A stretch of 64,000 bases of DNA from Gammaproteobacteria bacterium (GTDB lineage: Bacteria > Pseudomonadota > Gammaproteobacteria > Steroidobacterales > Steroidobacteraceae): contig CANGOP010000002.1 in NCBI GenBank assembly GCA_947455595.1, positions 167,742-231,741 on the forward strand, given 5' to 3'. The stretch's first letter is position 1; each line of letters starts with the position of its first letter. The translations under genes were made by a program, and so were the position numbers. This document shows, piece after piece, positions 25,618 to 34,599 of this stretch. The notes beneath the pieces were generated by a model, which ran no database searches, was not told the origin of the DNA, and worked only from the letters and a program-made list of their open reading frames with translations.

Positions 25618-26126
25618 TCGATTCGCGTGTTTGGCGACGGTCTGCGTGGGTGGGGCTCGTGGCCTTGATCGCCGCAAGCGCCGTACTCGCGAAGCCGGCG
25701 CCGGCCCCCGCGCCAGCGCCACCGCCGCCGGAGCCGCAAGCGCCGTTGCACCGGCCTTACCATGCCACACACCCAACGGACGGTGCCCGCAACTACTATG
25801 CGTCGTTCTGGGGTGTCACGGACCTGCGCGTGCGGTTGACCTCGTCCGACAACCTTGTGAAGTTCACTTGGAAAGTGGTGAACCCAAAGTTGGCACAGCA
25901 AGTCGGCGACCATGCGGCGACGCCCGAGATGGTGGCTCTGCGCTCGAACGTGGTACTCCAAGTTCCAACGGTTGAAAAAATCGGCACTCTGCGTCAGGCC
26001 ACCGTCAAGGAAGCCGGACGCGAATACTGGATGGTGTTTTCGAATAAGGGACACCCGGTGCGTTCCGGCGACCGCGTCAACATCATTATCGGCAATTTCC
26101 GCGCACTCGACCTTGTGGTCGAGTGA
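25614..26126 (+). CDS. Exported beta-rich protein, function unknown
   Basis: 170 residues. The signal peptide is followed by a Pro/Ala linker (AKPAPAPAPAPPPPEP) and a compact domain from about residue 45 with alternating beta patterns: NYYASFWGVTDLRVRLTSS, LVKFTWKVVN, REYWMVFSNKGHPVRSGD, RVNIIIGNFRALDLVVE. The pattern suggests a beta-sandwich. There is no Cys and no obvious copper site, though several His lie just after the linker. The ATG overlaps the previous stop, so it is coupled to the small exported protein. I do not recognise a named family. Confidence 0.65.
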   Translation: MIDSRVWRRSAWVGLVALIAASAVLAKPAPAPAPAPPPPEPQAPLHRPYHATHPTDGARNYYASFWGVTDLRVRLTSSDNLVKFTWKVVNPKLAQQVGDHAATPEMVALRSNVVLQVPTVEKIGTLRQATVKEAGREYWMVFSNKGHPVRSGDRVNIIIGNFRALDLVVE

Positions 26127-26149
26127 GCCGCTTTATCAAGGAATCCCGC

Positions 26150-26956
26150 ATGAAGATTTCCCTCGCTCTGGTGTCGATTCTGGCCGCAAGCTCGGCCGCT
26201 CAAGCCGCGACTACGGCGGCGACGGCCCCGTCGTTGCCGAAGCTCACCGCCGAGCAGATCGTGCAAAAGCACGTTGCCGCCACGGGTGGGCTGGATGCTT
26301 GGCATAACCTCCGTAGTGTGGTGTTTGAAGGACAGTTGGATGCCGGTGCCAAGCCGTCGAAGCAATTGCCCTATGTGCTCAAGCAGACGCGTGGGCATAA
26401 GTCGCGCCTTGAGCTCACCATCGGCGAGCAGACCGCGGTTCAGATCTACGACGGGCAAAAGGGCTGGAAAGTCCGTCCGTTCACCAACCGTAATGAAGTG
26501 GAGACGATGACTGCGGCCGAACTGACCGAATCAGCGGCGGCTGCTGCCGATGATCTGGATGGACCGCTCGTGGACTCAGCTCAGAAGGGCTACAAGATTT
26601 CGCTCGTTGGAACGGCTCTTGTCAAAGGGCATGCCGCGTATCAATTGAAAATCACGCCCAAGTCAGGCGAAGCCCGCAATATTTGGCTGGATGGCGAAAG
26701 TTTCATGACCCTGAAAATTGATGGTACGCCGCGCATCTTGGACGGACGACCGCATCCCGTGTCGATCTATTATTCGGATTACCATGCGGAAAAAGGCCTT
26801 TCTTTCCCGCATGAGCAGGAAACGATCGTTGAGCATTCTAAGGCGGCACCCACGAAGTTGACGGTGGCGAAGGTGCGTATCAACGAGGCGATTGATTCGA
26901 GTGCCTTCCAGAAGCCGGATCTGCCGGATGCAGCGCCGGTAGGAAAGGCAAATTAA
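26150..26956 (+). CDS. LolA-like periplasmic protein 1
   Basis: 268 residues from the ATG with AAGGA upstream. The signal peptide ends near AQAATT. The mature protein starts LTAEQIVQKHVAATGGLDAW and continues with beta strands typical of outer-membrane lipoprotein-sorting-like (LolA/LolB fold) proteins: VQIYDGQKGWKVRPF, PLVDSAQKGYKISLVG, AYQLKITPKSGEARNIWLD, and a C-terminal part with FPHEQETIVE. This fold binds lipophilic ligands or acyl chains in the periplasm. It is not classical LolA (too long, different core). The next gene is a paralogue, 1 base after the stop. Confidence 0.7.
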   Translation: MKISLALVSILAASSAAQAATTAATAPSLPKLTAEQIVQKHVAATGGLDAWHNLRSVVFEGQLDAGAKPSKQLPYVLKQTRGHKSRLELTIGEQTAVQIYDGQKGWKVRPFTNRNEVETMTAAELTESAAAAADDLDGPLVDSAQKGYKISLVGTALVKGHAAYQLKITPKSGEARNIWLDGESFMTLKIDGTPRILDGRPHPVSIYYSDYHAEKGLSFPHEQETIVEHSKAAPTKLTVAKVRINEAIDSSAFQKPDLPDAAPVGKAN

Positions 26957-26957
26957 G

Positions 26958-27833
26958 ATGTCGGCTCGGGATCGGATGGGCGTTATTGGCGCCGTGTTCT
27001 TGGCGTTGCCGCTGATGGCATGGAGCGCGACGCCAAGTCCGGCGAGCGGTGTCTTGGCGCGCACGGTGGACGATGTGTTGGCGCGCAATGCCGTCGCACG
27101 CGGTGGCCTCGACGCCTGGCGGAAGATTGACCGGTTGGTGTGGCTCGGTCACATCGAGCCGGCCGTGCAAGAAGAGGGTGTCCCGAATCCGAAGTTTGTC
27201 GCTCACTTGGAGCGACCCAATCACACGCGTTTCGAAGTGAAATCGCGACAGTCGAATTTCACGCGCATATTTGATGGCGAACATGGTTGGCGCACGCGTC
27301 CGGCCAAGGACGGACGTCCCTCGGTAACGCCGTTCCCGAAGTCGGAAATCGATTTCGCGAAGAGTGAATTTGTGGTCGAGGGGCCGCTCCTGGATGCCGC
27401 ATCGAAAGGCGTCAAAGTCAGTTTGGATGGCTTGGATACGCTGGAGGGTGCGCGCACCTATCGGCTGTCGGTGCGTCTACCGCGTGGCGGCGAGCGTAAG
27501 GTCTGGATCGACACGAAGACGAATCTCGAGGTCCGTATTGATCGACCTGCCGGTGCCGGGTTCGACCCGAATCGTCCGGTGGCGACCTACTACCGCGATT
27601 GGAGCGAAGAAGAGGGTTTGATGGTGCCGCATGCGATTGAAACCGCCTCAATGGAAGCTGATAACGGTGTGGAAATGCCGCGGCGTGATCGGGTGGTGAT
27701 CGAAGGGGTTCTGGTGAATCCGAAGTTTGAGGCGCTGACGTTTGCGATGCCCGCGATGCCGATGCGACGGAATAGTAAGACCGAAGTGCACATCGATAGC
27801 GGAGATCCGAGCGTCACCAAGTTGTCGCACTAA
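26958..27833 (+). CDS. LolA-like periplasmic protein 2
   Basis: 291 residues, signal peptide ending near AWSA-TPSP. It parallels the preceding protein along its length: ARNAVARGGLDAWRKI, RIFDGEHGWRTRP, EGPLLDAASKGVKVSLDG, TYRLSVRLPRGGERKVWID, YYRDWSEEEGLMVPHAIE. The two are clearly paralogues and probably arose by tandem duplication, then diverged. Possible roles are binding a lipophilic cofactor or carrying a lipoprotein of the module to the outer membrane; neither is shown by sequence. The last residues are rich in Met and His (MPAMPMRR). Confidence 0.7.
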   Translation: MSARDRMGVIGAVFLALPLMAWSATPSPASGVLARTVDDVLARNAVARGGLDAWRKIDRLVWLGHIEPAVQEEGVPNPKFVAHLERPNHTRFEVKSRQSNFTRIFDGEHGWRTRPAKDGRPSVTPFPKSEIDFAKSEFVVEGPLLDAASKGVKVSLDGLDTLEGARTYRLSVRLPRGGERKVWIDTKTNLEVRIDRPAGAGFDPNRPVATYYRDWSEEEGLMVPHAIETASMEADNGVEMPRRDRVVIEGVLVNPKFEALTFAMPAMPMRRNSKTEVHIDSGDPSVTKLSH

Positions 27834-27834
27834 G

Positions 27835-29499
27835 ATGGGGATGTGTTCGTTCAATCGTTGTGTCGTGTTGCTGTTGGCGGCGTTGCTCGTGAGCACTGCG
27901 CACGCGGCACCGACGCGCCGGGTTCGACCTAAAATCTCCGATGATTCAGCGGCGGGTACGGTCTTGTATGAGCAGGGCGTGCTGGAGAATGGCGCGCCGC
28001 TCGTGGCCCTGCGCGCCGAGGCTGCCGCGCTGAGCGGTGCGAACGCCGCCTGTATTAACTGCCATCGTAAGAGCGGACTTGGGTCGATCGAGGCCCGGAA
28101 CGTGATTCCTCCGATCACGGGCCGATACCTGTTCCACCCACCCCAAGACAGCGAAGACGCCGCGCGGCTTCCCTATTTACCTAATTCACGGTTAGACCGA
28201 GAGCCGTACACGCGCGAGACACTCGCAGCGGCCATTCGTGACGGGACGGATGCGACCGGTAAGCCGCTGAGCTATCTGATGCCGCGCTACGATTTAGGCG
28301 ATGCCGATATGAATGCGCTCATCACGCACTTGGTGGCGTTAGACCCCAAGCGCGTTCCTGGCGTGAATAATGAAGAGTTGCACTTTGCGACGATCGTGAC
28401 GCCGGATGCGGATCCTGTCGTCCGTGACGGCGTCCTAAACGTCATCCGCAACTTTTTCGATGAGAAGAATGCCGCACCGCGCGTGGCCGGCGGTCAGAAA
28501 ATGCAGACCTCCGCGAAGGGCGCGCAGGCGAAGCACATGCTGAAGGTCGGTCGGCTGTGGGTATTGCACGTCTGGGAACTGACGGGCCCTGCATCCACCT
28601 GGCAGCAGCAACTGAAAGAGCGGATGGCCACGGAACCGGTTTTCGCGGTGATATCAGGGGCCTATGGCGGCAACTATGTGCCCGTCCGTGACTTCTGTGA
28701 AGCGGAGGCTGTGCCGTGTCTCTTTCCCAACCTCGACAACGCACCCGTTGATGGTGACCGCGATTTCCATACGATTTATTTCTCGCGCGGCGTTGGCCAG
28801 GAAGCCGATTTGGTCGCGCATGATCTGGGAGAGTCGAACCTACCCGGCCCAATCGTCGCGCTGTATCGCGAGGGCGATGTGGGGGAGGTGGCCGCCCGGC
28901 GACTGCAAGCTGTGATGCAAGAGCGCGGCGTGACGGTTCAGGTGCGGGGCTTGGCCGCGGATGCGAGTCCGGCTGCACTACGCGCGATGCTCGTGAAAGT
29001 GCCGAGCCAGTCGACGCTGGCGCTCTGGTTGCGGCCGAAAGATCTGGCCGAACTGGGATCGTCCCCGAAGCGCACGGTCTATGTGTCCGGAATCATGGGG
29101 GACTATGAGAATGCGCCGATCCCGGCGGACTGGCGGGCTGCCACGAAGCTGCTCTACAACGTGGACCTGCCGGAGGAGCGCCGAGTTCGGCTCGATTATG
29201 CGCACGGCTGGTTCCGAGTCCGCCGCATCCCGGAGATCGCGTTCCGTCAGCAGGCCGATACCATGCTGGCGTGCGGCATTCTCTCGGAAACCGTCAAGCA
29301 TCTGATCGACGCGTTCATTCCCGATTATTTGGTCGAGCGCATCGAGGATACTCTTGAGCACCGAGTGCTGACGGGCTACTACGCCCGGCTGTCATTGGGA
29401 CCGCGTCAACGCTATGCCGTCAAAGGCGGCTATTTCGCGCGCTTCACCGATCCGGCGGGCAGCCGGGTCGAACGGATCGGTGACTGGATCTACCCGTAA
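27835..29499 (+). CDS. Cytochrome c fused to a periplasmic-binding-protein (type 1) domain
   Basis: 554 residues; the ATG follows the previous stop by one base (an ATG two codons later is also possible). The signal peptide ends near STAHA-APT. The N-terminal cytochrome domain has CINCH (Cys73-His77) and a likely axial Met in YLMPRYDLG before the helix MNALITHLVAL. From about residue 185 to the end the sequence resembles type 1 periplasmic ligand-binding proteins (Leu/Ile/Val-binding style): FAVISGAYGGNYVPVRDFCE, PCLFPNLDN, GPIVALYREGDVGEVAARRL, TVYVSGIMGDY. A one-haem protein tethered to a ligand-binding domain could accept electrons from, or sense, a product of the oxidase. It ends the second operon, convergent with the FKBP gene 6 bases away. 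Confidence 0.8.
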   Translation: MGMCSFNRCVVLLLAALLVSTAHAAPTRRVRPKISDDSAAGTVLYEQGVLENGAPLVALRAEAAALSGANAACINCHRKSGLGSIEARNVIPPITGRYLFHPPQDSEDAARLPYLPNSRLDREPYTRETLAAAIRDGTDATGKPLSYLMPRYDLGDADMNALITHLVALDPKRVPGVNNEELHFATIVTPDADPVVRDGVLNVIRNFFDEKNAAPRVAGGQKMQTSAKGAQAKHMLKVGRLWVLHVWELTGPASTWQQQLKERMATEPVFAVISGAYGGNYVPVRDFCEAEAVPCLFPNLDNAPVDGDRDFHTIYFSRGVGQEADLVAHDLGESNLPGPIVALYREGDVGEVAARRLQAVMQERGVTVQVRGLAADASPAALRAMLVKVPSQSTLALWLRPKDLAELGSSPKRTVYVSGIMGDYENAPIPADWRAATKLLYNVDLPEERRVRLDYAHGWFRVRRIPEIAFRQQADTMLACGILSETVKHLIDAFIPDYLVERIEDTLEHRVLTGYYARLSLGPRQRYAVKGGYFARFTDPAGSRVERIGDWIYP

Positions 29500-29505
29500 G
29501 CGCGC

Positions 29506-30255
29506 TCAGTTCGAGGGCACTGCCGGTGCGGTGGTGCCAGCCGGAACTGGTTTCGCGCGGTCTGGCTTGGGCATCGGGGCGGGCGGTTCGATCTTGAGTA
29601 ATTCCAGCTCATAGATGATCGCCGAGCCCGGTGGCACCATCGGAGGCGTGTTATTGCCGTAGCCCAAATCGGGCGGTACGAACAATTGCCATTTCGCGCC
29701 TGGCTTCATCAGGCGGAACGCTTCCTGCCAAGCTTTGAATACGGAATTCACCCGAAACGTGGCGGGCTTGTCATGAGTGTCGGAGCGATCGTAGACCGTC
29801 CCGTCGATGAGGCTGGCCGTATACCGAACCGTGACTTGATCGGCAGGCAGCGGTGGTGCGCCTTGTGGATCGCCTTCTTGGAGAATGCGGTATTGCAGCC
29901 CCGATGGCATGGTGACGACACCGGCTTGTTTGGCGTTGGCCGCAAGGAAGCTGCGCGCGAGCGCGCGATTTTCATTGGCGAGCATTTCGCGCGTACCCTT
30001 GAGGTACGCCTGTGCGGCATCGCGCTCTGCCGACGAGAGCTCACGTCCGGCTAAGGATTCCTTCAAGCCGCGAACCAGGTCATCAACGATGATCTCTTTC
30101 CCTGCGCCCGCGTGCTGCAGCTGGTTGCCGAGCAACAAGCCCACTTGATAACTCCCCAGCTTGGGGTCCCGGGCTGCGGCCGCCTCGTCTGCATGGGCCG
30201 TGACGCCCAGAGCAAGCGCGATCACAAGGGGTAAGAAACGAGCGGATGACGTCAT
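29506..30255 (-). CDS. FKBP-type peptidyl-prolyl cis-trans isomerase (FkpA/Mip-like)
   Basis: 249 residues from the ATG that opens a signal peptide (MTSSARFLPLVIALALGV, ending at AHA-DEA). An N-terminal helical dimerisation domain (YQVGLLLGNQLQ to LAANAKQAGV) is followed by the FKBP domain: LQYRILQEGD, VTVRYTASLIDGTVYDRS, FRLMKPGAKWQLFVPPDLGYG, IPPG-like VPPGSAIIYELELL. It acts as a periplasmic foldase. The C-terminus is Pro-rich. It is convergent with the cytochrome fusion gene, so it is probably not part of that operon. Confidence 0.92.
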   Translation of the reverse strand: MTSSARFLPLVIALALGVTAHADEAAAARDPKLGSYQVGLLLGNQLQHAGAGKEIIVDDLVRGLKESLAGRELSSAERDAAQAYLKGTREMLANENRALARSFLAANAKQAGVVTMPSGLQYRILQEGDPQGAPPLPADQVTVRYTASLIDGTVYDRSDTHDKPATFRVNSVFKAWQEAFRLMKPGAKWQLFVPPDLGYGNNTPPMVPPGSAIIYELELLKIEPPAPMPKPDRAKPVPAGTTAPAVPSN

Positions 30256-30364
30256 GGGTTGGGCCCTGAGCAGAACGCGGAAGTAGCCATCATAGCGCAC
30301 CGATCGGCAGGGCGGCGCGAGACGCTGCAGCGGTGATACAGTGCGGCAACTTCAGGAGTGAGCC

Positions 30365-31507
30365 GTGTCCACGACGCGTGAATTGCGCGACAACATTGTC
30401 TCGGCGCTTCTGGTCAGCCCGCATTTCACTCTGCGGACCGCGTTGCCGCTGCTCCTCGCTGGACTGGCCGATGCCTACGGGTATCGAGAGGCCGCGCTCG
30501 GGGATCTGGGGTCCGCCTATAGCGCAGGTACACTCTTAGCCGCGTTTGCCGCTGTGCTGTGGTCGGAGCGCTATTGGCGGACGCCGGTGCTCATCGGAAT
30601 GCTCGTGGGTACCGGCGGTCTGTTGGCCGTGCTCGCCGGTGGTCAGTATGCGTTCGTCTTGTCCGGCTTCTTGCTCGCCGGCACCGGCTTTGGCGCCGTG
30701 TACTCCTGGATGCTGAGTGGCCTTGCCGTCTCGGCCAATCCGAACCGGACGCTCGGTTGGCAGTGGGGTGTTGGCACCCTGCCTGGAATGGCGTTTTTGT
30801 ATCTCATCCCGGGACTCGGCACGGGCGTGACCGGGGTACAGCGAACCTTCATGGCCGTTCTCGTCATGAATGCACTCGCCGGCTTAGCGGCGCTGCAATT
30901 ACCCGTGCGCCTAGCGCGGCCGGCGCACCGTGCGAACGTTGGGATGGACCGTCCACCGAGCGCTGCTGCGGGCGTGATGCCGGCTGCGGTGGCACTGTTC
31001 GCGATCTATGCCGGTTGTACCGGCGGATGGTCACTGCTCGCACGCGTGGCCTCGCACAACGGGCTGTCGTCCGACAGCGCAGGCATCGCTTTGTCGGTCG
31101 CCGCAGCCACGTCCTGTGGGGTTGCCCTGTGGATCGCGCGCTTGGGCGATCGGGGTGGGAGACCCCTCTGGATGGTGCTCAGTGTGGCGCTCATGAGCGC
31201 CGGGCTGCTGTGTATCGGCCGATGGACGGGGCAGGCCGGCTTTACGCTCGGCGTGATGCTCTTTATCGCGGTTTCCGCCTACACCTTGACCTACTGTGGC
31301 GGGCTCATCGCGCGGCGGGCCCATGGCGCGAGCGGAGCGGCCGTCTCGGCGATCGCGCTAGGCTGCGGTGCCATTGTGGGCCCCGCAACGGCCGGCCGGC
31401 TTTTTGAGGCTTGGGGCCCGGATGCCATGTTGAGCGCTGCCGGTTTGGCCCTCGTCGGTGGCCTGTGGGCCTATCTGCGAGCGGCCGCCGCTCCTGCGCG
31501 GCCTTAG
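30365..31507 (+). CDS. Major facilitator superfamily transporter
   Basis: 380 residues with about 12 hydrophobic segments and short loops. The GTG start is preceded by CAGGAG. Two halves are visible: [20 protein letters not shown] near the first loop and [19 protein letters not shown] in the second half, where short basic motifs match MFS loop 2-3 patterns. The substrate cannot be deduced. Its stop codon overlaps the stop of ubiB on the other strand. Confidence 0.8.
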   Translation: MSTTRELRDNIVSALLVSPHFTLRTALPLLLAGLADAYGYREAALGDLGSAYSAGTLLAAFAAVLWSERYWRTPVLIGMLVGTGGLLAVLAGGQYAFVLSGFLLAGTGFGAVYSWMLSGLAVSANPNRTLGWQWGVGTLPGMAFLYLIPGLGTGVTGVQRTFMAVLVMNALAGLAALQLPVRLARPAHRANVGMDRPPSAAAGVMPAAVALFAIYAGCTGGWSLLARVASHNGLSSDSAGIALSVAAATSCGVALWIARLGDRGGRPLWMVLSVALMSAGLLCIGRWTGQAGFTLGVMLFIAVSAYTLTYCGGLIARRAHGASGAAVSAIALGCGAIVGPATAGRLFEAWGPDAMLSAAGLALVGGLWAYLRAAAAPARP

Positions 31508-33153
31508 CGGCGAAGGATCAAATACAGCGTCCCTGTCGCTACCGCGAGTAGTCCAAAGCCGGCGACGGGCACGTCCATGCCGATGGTGCCGATCCACCAC
31601 AACAATCCGGCCAGGATGGCGCCCAACGCGATCAGCGTTCGATCGCGACGGCGGGCTTGCGCTTCGAGCGTCGCCAGTAAGGGGCCGAGATCAGTGGACG
31701 GAGAACCCAGCAGCGGCGTGCGACTCTCGGCTTCGCGGACCATGCGGCGGACGAGCGGTGGCAGGGCGCGCAAACTCTCGATCACTTCCGGAAGATGGCG
31801 CTTGGATTCTCGCCAAAGTGTGCGTGGCCGAGTTCGTTCGCGGAACCAGTCGCGCAGCAGCGGCTGTGCTGTTTTCCACAAATCCAGCTGCGGATAGAGA
31901 TCGCGACCCAACCCTTCGATATTGAGCAGTGTCTTCTGTAGCAAGACGAGCTGCGGTTGCACCGTCATTTTGAAACGGCGCGCAGTTTCGAATAAACGCA
32001 GCAGGACCACGCCGAACGAAATCTCGTTGATCGGCTTCTGGAAAATAGGCTCGCAGACGGTGCGAATCGCGGACTCAAATTCGTTGACCCGTGTCCCTGC
32101 TGGGACCCAGCCGCTTTCGATATGCAACTCGGCGATCCGGCGATAATCACGGTCGAAGAACGCCATAAAGTTGCCCGCGAGGTATTCCAGATCACGCGGC
32201 TCGAGGCTGCCAATGATGCCGAAGTCGATCGCGGCGTAGCGCGGATTGGCAGGATCTTCCGTCAGGACGAAGATATTGCCCGGGTGCATGTCGGCGTGAA
32301 AGAAATTGTGATGGAGCATCTGCGTGAAAAAGATCTGCACGCCATGTTCTGCTAATTTCTGGATGTCGACATTCTGCGCTTTGAGTCGCGTCATGTCCGA
32401 GATCTGCACACCCCGAATACGCTCCATGACCATGACGTTGCGACGGGTGAGATCAAAGAAGACTTCCGGCACATAGAGCAACGGAGAGTCGGTGAAGTTG
32501 CGGCGTAACTGGGCGGCATTCGCCGCCTCACGCAAGAGATCCAACTCATCCATGATGGTCTTGTCGTACTCGCCGACGACCTCAACCGGTCGAAGGCGCT
32601 CCGCATCGGGTAGGTAACGATGGACCAAGCGAGCCAAGGCGTAGAGCACTTCAAGGTCACGCCGGATGATGTCGCGCATGCCCGGTCGCAAGACCTTGAC
32701 CACCACCTCGCGACCGTCTTTCAGCACAGCCCCATGTACCTGGGCGATCGAAGCCGCTGCCAAGGGCGTTGTTTCGAATGACTCGAACAACGACTCGACG
32801 GAGGCGCCGAGCGCCTCCTCAATCGTACGGCGCGCTTCCGCTTCGCCAAACGGGGGCACCCGGTCCTGCAACTTGACCAGTTCATCGGCGATGTCGTCGG
32901 GTAATAGGTCGCGGCGCGTCGAGAGGGTCTGGCCGAACTTGATAAAAATCGGACCGAGTTCTTCCAACGCTAAACGCAGACGCTCCGCGCGTGAGCCGCC
33001 GAGGCGACGCGTGAACCACGTCGAGGGCTGCAGTAACGAGAGGAAGCGCAACGGCCGATACAAATGCGTGGTGACGATGAACTCATCGAGACCGTGACGC
33101 ATCAGCACGCGCTGGATTTCAAGCAGTCGGCCGGCCACTTTGAACGGAATCAT
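31504..33153 (-). CDS. ubiB: Ubiquinone biosynthesis atypical kinase UbiB
   Basis: 549 residues. This is the ADCK/UbiB-like ATPase needed for ubiquinone synthesis, anchored to the inner membrane by two C-terminal helices ([18 protein letters not shown] and the last 20 residues). Family motifs are complete: [14 protein letters not shown] (KxGQ), AAASIAQVH (Ala-rich loop), [18 protein letters not shown] and IDFGIIG. It overlaps ubiJ by 4 bases and follows ubiE-ubiJ, the usual gammaproteobacterial order. Confidence 0.96.
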   Translation of the reverse strand: MIPFKVAGRLLEIQRVLMRHGLDEFIVTTHLYRPLRFLSLLQPSTWFTRRLGGSRAERLRLALEELGPIFIKFGQTLSTRRDLLPDDIADELVKLQDRVPPFGEAEARRTIEEALGASVESLFESFETTPLAAASIAQVHGAVLKDGREVVVKVLRPGMRDIIRRDLEVLYALARLVHRYLPDAERLRPVEVVGEYDKTIMDELDLLREAANAAQLRRNFTDSPLLYVPEVFFDLTRRNVMVMERIRGVQISDMTRLKAQNVDIQKLAEHGVQIFFTQMLHHNFFHADMHPGNIFVLTEDPANPRYAAIDFGIIGSLEPRDLEYLAGNFMAFFDRDYRRIAELHIESGWVPAGTRVNEFESAIRTVCEPIFQKPINEISFGVVLLRLFETARRFKMTVQPQLVLLQKTLLNIEGLGRDLYPQLDLWKTAQPLLRDWFRERTRPRTLWRESKRHLPEVIESLRALPPLVRRMVREAESRTPLLGSPSTDLGPLLATLEAQARRRDRTLIALGAILAGLLWWIGTIGMDVPVAGFGLLAVATGTLYLILRR

Positions 33154-33770
33154 GGGCGCAGTTCCTGGGCATGGGCAAGGCGATCCAGGCGCGCCGCGAT
33201 TCGCTCCACATCATCCCGCAGCCGATCGATATCGCTATGAAACGCGTCGAGTTCGGCGCGTCCCACCACATCGCGGGACTCCTCAACGAGGTATTCACCA
33301 GTCGAGCGCGTCAAGGTTTCCCAGACACGTCGGCCAGTCGCGAGCGCCCCGCGGGCCGCTTGCAGCGCGTAATGGGCGGACAGCGGGCCGATGAGGCGGG
33401 TGAGTTCGGCTTCCACATCCGGGCGGGCATGACGGAAGAGTTGTTCGAAACTCTGCACCACCGTGGCGTCGCCTTCGACGTTCACGCCGGGTTGATGGTG
33501 TCCGCCTTCCGCACGACCGCCGAGCAACCGGATGAGACTGGCGGGTGAGCCTCTCACCGTGGCATCGGCTGGGGTGTCGTCCAGCGAGAGGCGCATGCCC
33601 TCATGGGCGGCAGCGAGGTGTAAGCGCAGCAACGGTCGTTGTCCGCCTTCGATCACCACGGCAAAGGAGCGACCCTCGAGACGGGCGAGACCGTCACGTG
33701 CCGGCGTCGAGGCTGCGATCTGCCGATTCAGCAGAGACTCCAGAGACAGCAGTGGGCTAGCGACGAGCAT
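33150..33770 (-). CDS. ubiJ: Ubiquinone biosynthesis accessory factor UbiJ
   Basis: 206 residues with an SCP2-like lipid-binding N-terminal domain ([33 protein letters not shown]) and a C-terminal helical coiled coil ([21 protein letters not shown]). UbiJ binds ubiquinone precursors in the soluble Ubi complex together with UbiK, which is encoded at 53.1 kb. The ATG shares a base with the ubiE stop (TGATG) and the 3' end overlaps ubiB. Confidence 0.94.
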   Translation of the reverse strand: MLVASPLLSLESLLNRQIAASTPARDGLARLEGRSFAVVIEGGQRPLLRLHLAAAHEGMRLSLDDTPADATVRGSPASLIRLLGGRAEGGHHQPGVNVEGDATVVQSFEQLFRHARPDVEAELTRLIGPLSAHYALQAARGALATGRRVWETLTRSTGEYLVEESRDVVGRAELDAFHSDIDRLRDDVERIAARLDRLAHAQELRP

Positions 33771-34540
33771 CAGTAACGCCAGCCACGATGCAGCGCGACG
33801 ATGCCACCTGTGAGGTTGTGGTAGCGCACGGCATCGAAGCCGGCCGTGCGCATCATGTCCGCGAGCGCGTTCTGATCGGGGAACATGCGAATCGACTCAG
33901 CGAGGTAGCGATAACTGTCCGCATCGCCAGCGACCAGACGGCCCAGTGTGGGCAGGACCGAGAATGAGTACGTGTCGTAAATCGGCCCAAGTCCCGGCGT
34001 GACCGGTTTGGAGAATTCCAAGATCAAAAGCTGGCCACCCGGTTTGAGTACCCGATACATGGAGGCGAGTGCGGCCGCTTTGTCGGTCACGTTGCGCAGG
34101 CCGAACGCGATGGTTACGCAGTCAAAGGATTGATCTGCGAAGGGCAATTGCTCGGCATTCGCGAGCGAAAACTCCACGTTACCCACGACCCCCTGATCGA
34201 GCAGGCGATCACGGCCTTGACGCAGCATTTCCGCGTTAATGTCGGAGAGCACCACGAGTCCCGTGCTGCCGACCTGCTGGGCCATGCCAAGCGTAATATC
34301 GCCGGTGCCGCCAGCCACATCGAGCGCGCGCTGTCCGGGCCTCAGCCCCGTCTGAGAAAGCAAGAAGCGTTTCCACAACCGATGAATGCCGAAGGACATC
34401 AAATCGTTCATGACGTCATAGCGGCTGGCGACGGAATCGAAGACGGCACGAACGCGTCCGGCTTTTTCGTCGCGGGCGACGCGCTCATAGCCGAAATCGA
34501 CGGTATCGGGCGGCGGAGTCGGAGCAGCGGAGCCGGTCAT
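33770..34540 (-). CDS. ubiE: Ubiquinone/menaquinone methyltransferase UbiE
   Basis: 256 residues from the ATG with GAGG 5 bases upstream; a longer in-frame start is less likely. It is the SAM-dependent C-methyltransferase of ubiquinone biosynthesis. Motifs: [19 protein letters not shown] near the N-terminus, [12 protein letters not shown] (SAM motif I), [15 protein letters not shown], and the C-terminal [14 protein letters not shown] ending characteristic of UbiE. First gene of the ubiE-ubiJ-ubiB operon. Confidence 0.96.
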   Translation of the reverse strand: MTGSAAPTPPPDTVDFGYERVARDEKAGRVRAVFDSVASRYDVMNDLMSFGIHRLWKRFLLSQTGLRPGQRALDVAGGTGDITLGMAQQVGSTGLVVLSDINAEMLRQGRDRLLDQGVVGNVEFSLANAEQLPFADQSFDCVTIAFGLRNVTDKAAALASMYRVLKPGGQLLILEFSKPVTPGLGPIYDTYSFSVLPTLGRLVAGDADSYRYLAESIRMFPDQNALADMMRTAGFDAVRYHNLTGGIVALHRGWRY

Positions 34541-34599
34541 GGGGACCTCGGAGGCGGCAATCCCTCCATTGTACTGCCTCACGCCACCCGTCGGGCGCG

